DNA of 64,000 nt from an uncultured Lactobacillus sp. (GTDB lineage Bacteria > Bacillota > Bacilli > Lactobacillales > Lactobacillaceae): the NCBI GenBank assembly GCA_937874695.1, contig CALNAJ010000042.1, forward strand, positions 1 to 64,000, read 5' to 3'. The number at the start of each line of letters is the position of its first letter. Positions within the stretch are counted from its first letter, which is position 1. A program made the position numbers and the translations under genes. Shown one piece after another: positions 34,866 to 42,348 of the stretch. The notes beneath the pieces were generated by a model. It was not told where the DNA came from. It saw only the letters and a program-made list of their open reading frames with translations, and searched no databases.

Positions 34866-35225
34866 AAAAAAGAACCATCCCCTCAGATGATTCTCCTTTA
34901 ATTGGATTATTTAATTACCGGTGCTGGCTAAATTAGCACTCCCCCAAGTTCTAATTAAGTCGTGAAAGCCTTAGGTATTCCGAAATAACCCGTTTCGTGC
35001 ACTTACTCTTCAGCCGATCGCTGAAATTCTTGCTACTAGTCGTCCTAAAGTTTCCGACCAATTCTATTCTGCCAAGCTGACCTCTTGATTAGATAATCTC
35101 GGGATACGAATCCGGTTAAGGCCTCCCCCAAAGTGTGACCTTAACCACGCATACTTTAATTAGTTGATTCGCAACATCAGTCCTGTGAAAACTGACCCCT
35201 TCCAACTGTCATAACTTTACCATGA
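34866..35225 (-). ncRNA. Candidate structured RNA upstream of the signalling operon
   Basis: About 360 nt on the minus strand ending in AGAATCATC...GATGGTTCT with six T (34866-34895). Stems include GGTTAAGG/CCTTAACC, TTCAGC/GCTGAA, CGAAA/TTTCG and GTGC/GCAC. Two similar loops, ACACTTTGGGGGAGG and GAACTTGGGGGAGTG, suggest a repeated binding motif. A TTGACG (35257-35262) could be the -35, but the -10 is weak. No ribosome binding site plus reading frame. T-box, RNase P and tmRNA signatures are absent. It could instead be a long 3' region of the gene at 35298. Confidence 0.5.
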
Positions 35226-35297
35226 TTTCGGTTTATCAGGCGTTAAGTCGCAAAAACGTCAATATTTGCACGTTAAAGCAGTAAAAATCAGCACAAT

Positions 35298-35717
35298 TTA
35301 ATTGTGTCGTAGCGAATAAGTGACAAAACCACCTAGGATTAACGGACCCACGAAGACCAGGGCAATGTCGATCAAACCGCGCCAGTACCACTTTAGCGGT
35401 GCCTTGGGCGCGGCCTCGAGACGGGGCTCACGCTTGGGTTGCTGCATCTGCTCGTACACGGAGGCCGTCTGGTCAGCCGCCCGGCGCTTTCGTTTCCGCC
35501 GAATCGTGGGCGCTTTGACCTCACGCTTATCTTCTAGGATGACCCATTTGGCGAATGGAAAGCACAACCAGCTGAACAGAAAGTACCAGTCGGCCCCAGT
35601 CATACCAGGCAGTAGGCGCCATTGTGTGTAATTTAAGTGACCTAACGTGGCAATGACCAGTGCAAAGACTAAGCCGATGCCCGCCTGCCGTAACCAGTAC
35701 TGTACGGATAATTTCAT
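35298..35717 (-). CDS. Hypothetical membrane protein
   Basis: 139 residues: two N-terminal helices, a basic cytoplasmic stretch (TIRRKRKRRAAD) and a C-terminal helix. No family recognised. Start chosen at 35717 (AAGGAG ahead). The gene is divergent from the greA paralogue, and its stop lies inside a small ACACAATT hairpin that may end transcription. Confidence 0.65.
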   Translation of the reverse strand: MKLSVQYWLRQAGIGLVFALVIATLGHLNYTQWRLLPGMTGADWYFLFSWLCFPFAKWVILEDKREVKAPTIRRKRKRRAADQTASVYEQMQQPKREPRLEAAPKAPLKWYWRGLIDIALVFVGPLILGGFVTYSLRHN

Positions 35718-35793
35718 GGGGAGAACTCCTTTTCTTTTTCGCAAAAATTGGTAAAATTGGGGGTAAATTCTAAGGGAACGAGGTGTTAAAACC

Positions 35794-36273
35794 ATGGCAG
35801 GAGATTTCAATCCCATCACGGCAGCGGGCTATCACGACTTACAAACAAAAATTGCAGCGTTAGAGGCCGATCGACCGGAGAAAATCGCAATTCTCGCGGA
35901 GGCCCGGGCTCACGGCGATCTTTCGGAAAACGCCGAATACTCGGCGGCCAAACGGGACCTGCGTCATCTGGAAAGTCAATTGCGCTTCTTCAATAAGCAA
36001 TTGCAGTACGCCAAGGTCGTGGACCCCAGTAAGGATGACAAGGTCGAATTGGGCAAGTGGGTCACCGTCAAGTTCATGGACGATGACGATCAGGTGAGCT
36101 ATCAGCTGGTCGGGACCCAAGAAGCCGACCTGGATGCCGGCAAAATCACGCGAGTCTCACCATTAGGTAAAGCTTTATTGGGACATCACCCCGGCGAAAC
36201 GGTCACCATTCAGGCGCCTAACGCTAACTACCAAGTACAACTCATTGCCGTTGCCCTTCACCAGCCTGAATAA
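35794..36273 (+). CDS. greA: GreA/GreB-type transcription elongation factor
   Basis: 159 residues: N-terminal coiled coil (ITAAGYHDLQTKIAALE, LAEARAHGDLSENAEY) carrying the catalytic Asp and Glu of DLSENAEY at the tip, then a C-terminal FKBP-like domain (ISPLGKALLG-like VSPLGKALLGHHPGE). It stimulates cleavage of backtracked RNA in RNA polymerase. Many lactobacilli carry two Gre factors, so this may be the paralogue rather than the housekeeping copy. Confidence 0.9.
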   Translation: MAGDFNPITAAGYHDLQTKIAALEADRPEKIAILAEARAHGDLSENAEYSAAKRDLRHLESQLRFFNKQLQYAKVVDPSKDDKVELGKWVTVKFMDDDDQVSYQLVGTQEADLDAGKITRVSPLGKALLGHHPGETVTIQAPNANYQVQLIAVALHQPE

Positions 36274-36299
36274 TATTAATCACATTATACCATTTAAAA

Positions 36300-36343
36300 A
36301 ATGACTGCTTGGGATCGTCCAAAACGATTCTCAGCAGTCTTTT
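36300..36343 (+). terminator. Terminator of the greA-like gene
   Basis: GACTGCT pairs with AGCAGTC, with an inner GATCGTCC/GGACGATT-like extension, followed by TTTT. Confidence 0.75.
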
Positions 36344-36528
36344 GGTGTGGTCAAAAGAATTCACGGTTATTTCCCCGCTGACCGGAACACAGGAAATAAA
36401 ATAGCATCCACCATCTCATTACGAGCCGTCTGGCACCTAAATCACGGAAAAATTAGACATTAATCTCAAAATTTAATGATACGCTAACGATTGATACGAC
36501 GGCATCTACAGAACACCGCCAAACGTTA

Positions 36529-36571
36529 AATTAAAATTGGACTTGACATCTCATCTAATTTTAATTATTGT
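36529..36571 (+). promoter_or_regulatory. Promoter and inverted repeat of the liv leader
   Basis: TTGACA (36543-36548) and TATTGT (36566-36571) with a 17-base spacer. The -35 is embraced by a perfect 10-bp inverted repeat, AATTAAAATT (36529-36538) and AATTTTAATT (36557-36566), a good candidate operator for a nutrient regulator such as CodY or another repressor. Confidence 0.6.
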
Positions 36572-36621
36572 AAGACACATCAACTAAACCAAAACAAAAC
36601 TTTTGAAAGCGAGGGATTTTC

Positions 36622-36720
36622 ATGATGACAATGCAAACAGCACAACCAACCAAAATGATGAAGACCCTCGCTATTCAAAATGCAGCCTTATTATTAACGA
36701 AGAAGGACCCGGTTACTTGA
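36622..36720 (+). CDS. Leader peptide of the branched-chain amino acid transport operon
   Basis: A 32-residue frame starting MMTMQTAQPTK and ending AALLLTKKDPVT. GCGAGGG lies seven bases ahead of the ATG. It holds three consecutive TTA leucine codons (36688-36696) plus Leu, Ile and Val codons, directly before alternative hairpins and ahead of livJ. This fits a ribosome-stalling leader that senses charged Leu-tRNA. Confidence 0.75.
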   Translation: MMTMQTAQPTKMMKTLAIQNAALLLTKKDPVT

Positions 36721-36750
36721 CCTTGAGCTAACACTCAAAATTCAAGTTCT

Positions 36751-36829
36751 GAGCCCTTCTTTCCCGTGTGGTAATGAGGGCTCGGTACACGTGTAAGACC
36801 TCATTCACCCAGTGGATGAGGTCTTTTTG
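36751..36829 (+). promoter_or_regulatory. Transcription attenuator of the liv operon
   Basis: Three mutually exclusive stems. GAGCCCT (36751-36757)/AGGGCTC (36777-36783) sequesters AATGAGG. AATGAGG (36773-36779)/CCTCATT (36799-36805) is an antiterminator. AAGACCTCAT (36795-36804)/ATGAGGTCTT (36816-36825) with five T is the terminator. This is the classic attenuation layout. Confidence 0.78.
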
Positions 36830-36897
36830 TTAGTCCGAAGGAGGATCGTTAGCCAGTTTGCACCATCAAAACACAATTTAGAAAGTGGGAATTACAT

Positions 36898-38094
36898 ATG
36901 ATCAAATGGCAGAAAAACATGGTAAAAATCGGGGCCCTCGCAACAATCGTTCTGGCCCTCGCCGGTTGTAGCACCGCAAAGTCTAACGGTAGTGGTCAAG
37001 GCAACAATCCCGGCAAAACAATCAAAATTGGGGTCAACATGGAGCTCTCTGGCTCAGCCGCTGGCTATGGTCAACAGCAGAAACAAGGGATTCAATTAGC
37101 CGTCAACAAGATTAACAAGGCCGGTGGTATCAAGGTCGGTAACACCAAAAAGAAAATTCAACTGGTAGTGCGTGACAACAAGACATCCAATACCACCTCT
37201 GCATCGGTCGCCGCCCAGTTGGTTAACAACGACAAGGTCGTCGCCGTGGTTGGCCCCGCAGCGACCAACGCCGGTACCGCGTCGATTCCCAATATGACTA
37301 AAGCACAAGTCCCATCCGTCAGCCCATCCGCAACCGATCCTGGTTATACGTTGCAGAAGAATGGCGACGTCCAGAAATACATTTTCCGTGCCTGCTTCCA
37401 AAATAACTTCCAAGGCTCATCCGCGGCAAAATTCATGACCAACAATCTGAAGGCCAAGAACGTCGCCATTCTGACAGACAATTCCAGTGACTATGGTACT
37501 GGACTGACCAAGGCATTCAAGAAGACCTACACCGGCAAAGTCGTCAGCAGTCAGACCTTCCAAGAAGGCGATAAGGACTTCAACGCTATCCTGACATCAC
37601 TGAAGCACAAGAAAATCGACGCCATTTACGCGCCCGGTTATTACTCAGAATTAGGTTTGATCATCAAACAAGCCCGTCAAGCCGGTATCAATGTTCCAAT
37701 CGTCGGCAGTGACGGCATGGCCGATGCCAAGCTGGCCAAGATTGCTGGGAATTCAAATACCAACAACATTTACTACACCACCCCATTCTCAACGAAGTCC
37801 GGTGAAACCAACACGCTTGCGGCAACCTTCTTGAAGACGTACCAGGCTAAGTACCACACCACGGCCCCGACCTTCTCTGCACTCGCTTACGACTCCGTCT
37901 ACATGATCAAGTCCGCGATTGAAAGTGAAAAATCCGCTAACTCCGTGAAGATTACCGCTGGTTTGGCTAAAATCACCGACTTCAAGGGTGTCACGGGGAC
38001 CATCACCATGAATAAGAACCACAATCCTGAAAAATCAATGACTATTGAAAAGCTGACCGATGGGACAGTTTCACAAGCATACACGATTAAATAA
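36898..38094 (+). CDS. livJ: Branched-chain amino acid ABC transporter substrate-binding lipoprotein
   Basis: 398 residues: signal peptide with lipobox LAGC (Cys24), then a periplasmic-binding-protein type I fold (IKIGVNMELSGSAAGYGQQ) typical of LivJ. It binds leucine, isoleucine and valine outside the membrane for LivHMGF. First structural gene after the attenuator. Confidence 0.93.
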   Translation: MIKWQKNMVKIGALATIVLALAGCSTAKSNGSGQGNNPGKTIKIGVNMELSGSAAGYGQQQKQGIQLAVNKINKAGGIKVGNTKKKIQLVVRDNKTSNTTSASVAAQLVNNDKVVAVVGPAATNAGTASIPNMTKAQVPSVSPSATDPGYTLQKNGDVQKYIFRACFQNNFQGSSAAKFMTNNLKAKNVAILTDNSSDYGTGLTKAFKKTYTGKVVSSQTFQEGDKDFNAILTSLKHKKIDAIYAPGYYSELGLIIKQARQAGINVPIVGSDGMADAKLAKIAGNSNTNNIYYTTPFSTKSGETNTLAATFLKTYQAKYHTTAPTFSALAYDSVYMIKSAIESEKSANSVKITAGLAKITDFKGVTGTITMNKNHNPEKSMTIEKLTDGTVSQAYTIK

Positions 38095-38118
38095 ACCAAC
38101 TAGATACGGAGGGATTCC

Positions 38119-38997
38119 ATGCAGACATTCGGACAACAATTGATCAACGGCCTCTCGCTCGGCAGTATTTACGCCCTGCTGGCATTGGGTTACACCATGG
38201 TTTACGGCATCATCAAGTTGATTAATTTCGCTCACGGTGACATCTATATGCTGGGTGCCTTCTGGGGCTACTACGTCATCAATCAGTTACACTTTAATTT
38301 CATTTGGGCCATGCTTTCCGCCATAGTGTTCTGCGCCATACTCGGCGTGATCATTGAATACTTCGCCTACCGGCCGCTTCGACACTCTCCCCGGATTACC
38401 GCGCTAATTACAGCAATCGGCGTTTCCTTCCTATTGGAGAATGGTATGACCTACCTGTTTACAGCCAACACTCGCAGCTTCCCACAGGTCATCAAGACCG
38501 TGACTTATCATCTTGGTGGCCTCCGCATTTCCAACATTCAACTCCTGATTCTTGGGACCGCCTGTCTGTTGATGTTACTTCTCGAGTTAATTATCAAACG
38601 CACCAAGATGGGTCGAGCCATGCGGGCAGTCTCCGTTGACCCTGAAGCCGCCCAGTTGGTCGGGATCAACCTCAATCACACGATTTCCTTTACGTTTGCT
38701 CTAGGATCCGCGATGGCGGGTGCCGCCGGTGTCCTGATTGGACTGTACTACAATTCCATTGACCCATTGATGGGGATGACCCCCGGCATCAAAGCCTTTG
38801 TCGCCGCCGTTATCGGTGGTATCGGTTCGGTTCCCGGCGCATCAGTCGGCGGCTTCCTAATTGGTCTGCTGGAGACCGGTGTTCAAGCCATTGGCCTATC
38901 AGCTTACAAGGATGCTGTGGTCTACTTCGTCCTGATTGTCATTCTGCTGGTCTTGCCAGCCGGAATCTTCGGGAAAAAGACGAAAGAGAAAGTGTAG
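38119..38997 (+). CDS. livH: Branched-chain amino acid ABC transporter permease LivH
   Basis: 292 residues, about eight helices, starting FGQQLINGLSLGSIYALLAL and with the GYTMVYGIIKLINFAHGD block and the GGIGSVPGASVGGFLIG motif that are typical of LivH. Forms the channel with LivM. CGGAGGG precedes the ATG. Confidence 0.95.
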   Translation: MQTFGQQLINGLSLGSIYALLALGYTMVYGIIKLINFAHGDIYMLGAFWGYYVINQLHFNFIWAMLSAIVFCAILGVIIEYFAYRPLRHSPRITALITAIGVSFLLENGMTYLFTANTRSFPQVIKTVTYHLGGLRISNIQLLILGTACLLMLLLELIIKRTKMGRAMRAVSVDPEAAQLVGINLNHTISFTFALGSAMAGAAGVLIGLYYNSIDPLMGMTPGIKAFVAAVIGGIGSVPGASVGGFLIGLLETGVQAIGLSAYKDAVVYFVLIVILLVLPAGIFGKKTKEKV

Positions 38998-39007
38998 GTG
39001 TGCCATC

Positions 39008-39967
39008 ATGAAAGCAAATTTCAAGTACAATATTTTCTGGCTAGCTGTCATGATCATCGGTTTTGTGGCAATTGACGCCTGTGAATTTCTCGGGATCATC
39101 AATGCCTTTATCGAAAACATGCTGGTCACCATTGGGATCAATATTATCCTAGCAACTGGCTTGAACTTAATCATTGGTTTCTCCGGACAATTTTCACTCG
39201 GCCACGCCGGTTTTATGGCGATTGGGGCATACGCGACCGGAATCATGACCCAAACTATCGCCACACCGTTGGGGTTCTACCTCTCTATGGTCGTTGGAAT
39301 CGTCATCGCTATGATTGCCGCTCTAATCGTGGGGATTCCCACACTGCGGCTTCGTGGTGACTACTTAGCAATTGCCACCATGGGTGCTGCCGAAATCATT
39401 CGCATTCTAATCAACAATTTAAAGATCACAAACGGCGCGGCGGGACTCTTCAACATCCCCCCATTAGTGACTTGGGCAACCGTCTACGTTCTGATGTGTC
39501 TCACCACAATTGTGACGGTCAACTTCATTCACAGCCGTAATGGCCGTGCCATCATGTCAGTCCGTGAAGACGAGATTGCCGCCGAAGCCATGGGAATCAA
39601 TCCCACACGCTGGAAGTTAGCCGCCTTCGTCTTTGGTGCCGGTACTGCTGCCATCGGTGGCTCGCTCCACGCCGCCTACATTCAAACGATTGCACCCGGT
39701 GATTTCAACATCATGGCCTCAATCGCCATCCTGATTATCGTTGTCCTCGGTGGTGTCGGCAGTATCACGGGAACCTTCGTTGCCGCCATCGTTCTAGGCG
39801 CTCTCGATACTATTCTGCAGAATTTTGGTACCCTACGAATGATCATCTATTCGTTGGCCCTAATTCTGATTATGATCTTCAAGCCTTCGGGTCTCTTAGG
39901 CAACTGGGAACTTTCCTTCAAGCGTCTCGGCACCCATCAACGAAAGGAGCAATCCATTCATGAGTAG
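39008..39967 (+). CDS. livM: Branched-chain amino acid ABC transporter permease LivM
   Basis: 319 residues, about nine helices, with GLNLIIGFSGQFSLGHAGFM and RSRNGRAIMSVREDE-like cytoplasmic loop (SRNGRAIMSVREDEIAAEA), hallmarks of LivM. The ATG at 39008 has only a weak AGGTG site, so it probably depends on coupling to livH eleven bases upstream. It overlaps livG by eight bases. Confidence 0.94.
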   Translation: MKANFKYNIFWLAVMIIGFVAIDACEFLGIINAFIENMLVTIGINIILATGLNLIIGFSGQFSLGHAGFMAIGAYATGIMTQTIATPLGFYLSMVVGIVIAMIAALIVGIPTLRLRGDYLAIATMGAAEIIRILINNLKITNGAAGLFNIPPLVTWATVYVLMCLTTIVTVNFIHSRNGRAIMSVREDEIAAEAMGINPTRWKLAAFVFGAGTAAIGGSLHAAYIQTIAPGDFNIMASIAILIIVVLGGVGSITGTFVAAIVLGALDTILQNFGTLRMIIYSLALILIMIFKPSGLLGNWELSFKRLGTHQRKEQSIHE

Positions 39968-40742
39968 TCCCTTACTAACTGCACAACAAATCGTGAAAAA
40001 CTTCGGTGGCTTGACCGCCGTTGCCAATGTCTCAGTCCATTTTGACCAGAACGAACTCATCGGCCTGATTGGACCTAATGGCGCAGGAAAAACGACCCTG
40101 TTTAATCTGCTCACCGGCGTCACCCCCGTGACCTCCGGCGCCATCAGCCTCTACACCGATCAGGGCGTTCAATCCTTAAACGGCAAGCGGCCCGCTGAAA
40201 TTGCGCAAGCCGGTCTCTCACGAACCTTTCAAAATATTCGTTTATTCAAAGAACTCAGTGTTCTCGACAACGTGCGCATTGCCATGACCAATCACTACCA
40301 AGAGGGATTCCTCGCCAGCATTTTTCGCGTTCCCAAGTTCTATCGCACGGAAGCCGACATGACGCTTGCTGCACAGAAGCTGCTTGCTATCTTTGACTTA
40401 ACCAGCGTCGCCGACCAACCGGCTAAGAACCTGCCTTATGGCATTCAGCGCCGTCTGGAAATTGTTCGTGCCCTGGCAACCAAACCCAAGCTACTCTTCT
40501 TGGACGAACCGGCTGCTGGAATGAATCCGGAAGAAACCGCCGACTTAACGCGTTTGATTCGCCAGGTTCAACATGACTTTCACATCACGATTGTTCTGAT
40601 TGAACACGATATGTCACTGGTCATGAACGTTGTCGAACGCCTCTACGTATTGGAACACGGCGCACTATTGGCTGAAGGTACTCCCAACGAGATTCAACAC
40701 AACCCCGCCGTCATTAAGGCCTACTTAGGAGATGAAGCTTAA
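39960..40742 (+). CDS. livG: Branched-chain amino acid ABC transporter ATPase LivG
   Basis: 260 residues: Walker A GPNGAGKTT, LivG-type insertion (GLSRTFQNIRLFKELSVLDN), degenerate signature LPYGIQRRLEIVRAL and Walker B LLFLDEPAAGMNPEE. Works as a heterodimer with LivF. Overlaps both neighbours. Confidence 0.95.
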   Translation: MSSPLLTAQQIVKNFGGLTAVANVSVHFDQNELIGLIGPNGAGKTTLFNLLTGVTPVTSGAISLYTDQGVQSLNGKRPAEIAQAGLSRTFQNIRLFKELSVLDNVRIAMTNHYQEGFLASIFRVPKFYRTEADMTLAAQKLLAIFDLTSVADQPAKNLPYGIQRRLEIVRALATKPKLLFLDEPAAGMNPEETADLTRLIRQVQHDFHITIVLIEHDMSLVMNVVERLYVLEHGALLAEGTPNEIQHNPAVIKAYLGDEA

Positions 40743-41446
40743 TGTTGTCAGTCAAAGATCTTGTTGTTAACTACGGCGCCATTCAAGCCATCAAAAAGGT
40801 GAACTTTGAGATTCACACTGGTGAAATTGTGACTCTGATTGGTGCGAACGGCGCCGGTAAATCCACGATTCTCCATACCATTTCCGGTATTATGCGACCT
40901 GTCAGCGGTCAGGTCACCTACTTAGACCGTCAGATTCAAAGGGTTGCAGCGCCCAAGATCGTTCAAGCCGGCATTTCCCAGGTTCCCGAAGGTCGCCATA
41001 TCTTCCCTGGACTTTCCGTACAAGAAAACCTACAGATGGGGGCCTTTCTCCGCAAGGACCGACGTAACATCGCACAAGCCTATGAAGATGTCTACAACTA
41101 CTTTCCCGTTCTCAAACAACGGCGGCACCAGGATGCCGCCACGCTCTCCGGTGGGGAGCAACAGATGCTAGCCATGGGCCGCGCCCTAATGGCCAAGCCG
41201 AAACTGATGTTGCTCGATGAACCCTCGATGGGCTTAGCCCCTATCTTCATTAACGAAATTTTCGACATCATCCGGGCCATCAACGCCGCTGGCACCACGG
41301 TTTTACTGATCGAGCAAAATGCTAACAAGGCCTTGTCCATCGCTAATCGCGGTTACGTCCTCGCGTCCGGTGAAATCAAACTCAGTGGCACCGGTCAGGA
41401 ATTGTTGGCCAATACGGCCGTACAAAAGGCCTACTTAGGAGGTTAA
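40742..41446 (+). CDS. livF: Branched-chain amino acid ABC transporter ATPase LivF
   Basis: 234 residues: Walker A GANGAGKST, signature LSGGEQQMLAMGRAL, Walker B LMLLDEPSMGLAPI. Starts on the last base of the livG stop (TAATG), so it is translationally coupled. Confidence 0.95.
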   Translation: MLSVKDLVVNYGAIQAIKKVNFEIHTGEIVTLIGANGAGKSTILHTISGIMRPVSGQVTYLDRQIQRVAAPKIVQAGISQVPEGRHIFPGLSVQENLQMGAFLRKDRRNIAQAYEDVYNYFPVLKQRRHQDAATLSGGEQQMLAMGRALMAKPKLMLLDEPSMGLAPIFINEIFDIIRAINAAGTTVLLIEQNANKALSIANRGYVLASGEIKLSGTGQELLANTAVQKAYLGG

Positions 41447-41448
41447 TT

Positions 41449-42072
41449 ATGAGTGTAGCAGATTACATGAGCACCAAATTAGTCGTCATTACCCCGCAAA
41501 CCACGGTTAGTGTTGCGGTCGAATTGATGAAGACAAATGATATTCACCGACTTCCCGTCCTCGATGGCAACACCTTAGTCGGCATCGTGACCCAAGGCAT
41601 TATCGCCCGCGCGCTACCCTCGCAAGCCACCAGCTTATCTGTTTACGAAACCAATTATTTACTGACCAAAACCACCATCGCAAGTATCATGGAACACCAC
41701 GTCCAGACCATCCCCACCACCGCCCAGTTGGAAGATGCCATCTATCAAATGCGCCAGCATAAGATTGGTGTGTTGCCGGTAATGCAAGCCAAACAAGTGG
41801 TGGGCATCATCACCAACAACGACATTCTCGATGCCTTTCTCAACATTTCAGGTTACGGCGAGCCCGGCGTTGTTTGTCGGGTTAAGGTCGACCACGACCA
41901 CACGGGGGTCATCTTCCGTATCGGTCAAGTCCTAGCCGAACACAATCTCAGTATTCAAACGTTAATGGTGGTTCGTGAGCATCAGGAGCGTGTCATTGAG
42001 CTCCACATTGACAGTGACCAAGCAACGACCGTGAATCAGGTATTAGCAGCTGCCGGCTTCGATGTTATTTAG
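41449..42072 (+). CDS. CBS-pair and ACT domain protein (AcuB-like)
   Basis: 207 residues: two CBS domains (residues 1-140; MSTKLVVITPQTTVSVA, MEHHVQTIPTTAQLED) and a C-terminal ACT domain (VCRVKVDHDHTGVIFRIGQVLAEHNLSIQTL). CBS pairs bind adenine nucleotides and ACT domains bind amino acids. Placed two bases after livF with AGGAGG, it is the last gene of the liv operon and could gate the transporter, as CBS domains do in OpuA. That role is inference. Confidence 0.85.
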   Translation: MSVADYMSTKLVVITPQTTVSVAVELMKTNDIHRLPVLDGNTLVGIVTQGIIARALPSQATSLSVYETNYLLTKTTIASIMEHHVQTIPTTAQLEDAIYQMRQHKIGVLPVMQAKQVVGIITNNDILDAFLNISGYGEPGVVCRVKVDHDHTGVIFRIGQVLAEHNLSIQTLMVVREHQERVIELHIDSDQATTVNQVLAAAGFDVI

Positions 42073-42221
42073 CAGTTTCACGCTTCGCTTTCTTTTGACC
42101 CATACTACAGGAAACGACTACCGATTACCTTAGTTTTCCGAAAATCGTCAGAAGTATCGTATCTATCCCGTAAGTAGTCACTGTCCACAACAACTATTTT
42201 AATAACAGTTTCCCACTAACT

Positions 42222-42257
42222 AAAGGGACCGTCTCTCACCAGAAACGGCCCCTTTTT
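42222..42257 (+). terminator. Terminator of the liv operon
   Basis: AAGGGACCGT/ACGGCCCCTT with one mismatch and a T run. Confidence 0.8.
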
Positions 42258-42263
42258 GTCACA

Positions 42264-42313
42264 CAAAAAGAGCGCCAATCCAGCTCTAATGAGTCAGATT
42301 GACGCTCCATTTT
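42264..42313 (-). terminator. Terminator of the phosphoketolase gene
   Basis: Minus-strand GAGCGTCAATC/GATTGGCGCTC with G-U pairing, then TTTTT. Confidence 0.85.
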
Positions 42314-42348
42314 AATTCGGATTAATCACCGATTAAAGTAATCTAGGA

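Noticed and set aside
34866..35225. Possibility that the RNA candidate is RNase P RNA, tmRNA or a T-box leader
   Set aside because: I looked for the conserved GAGGAAAGTCC-like, tmRNA end and AGGGTGG-ACCGCG motifs and found none.
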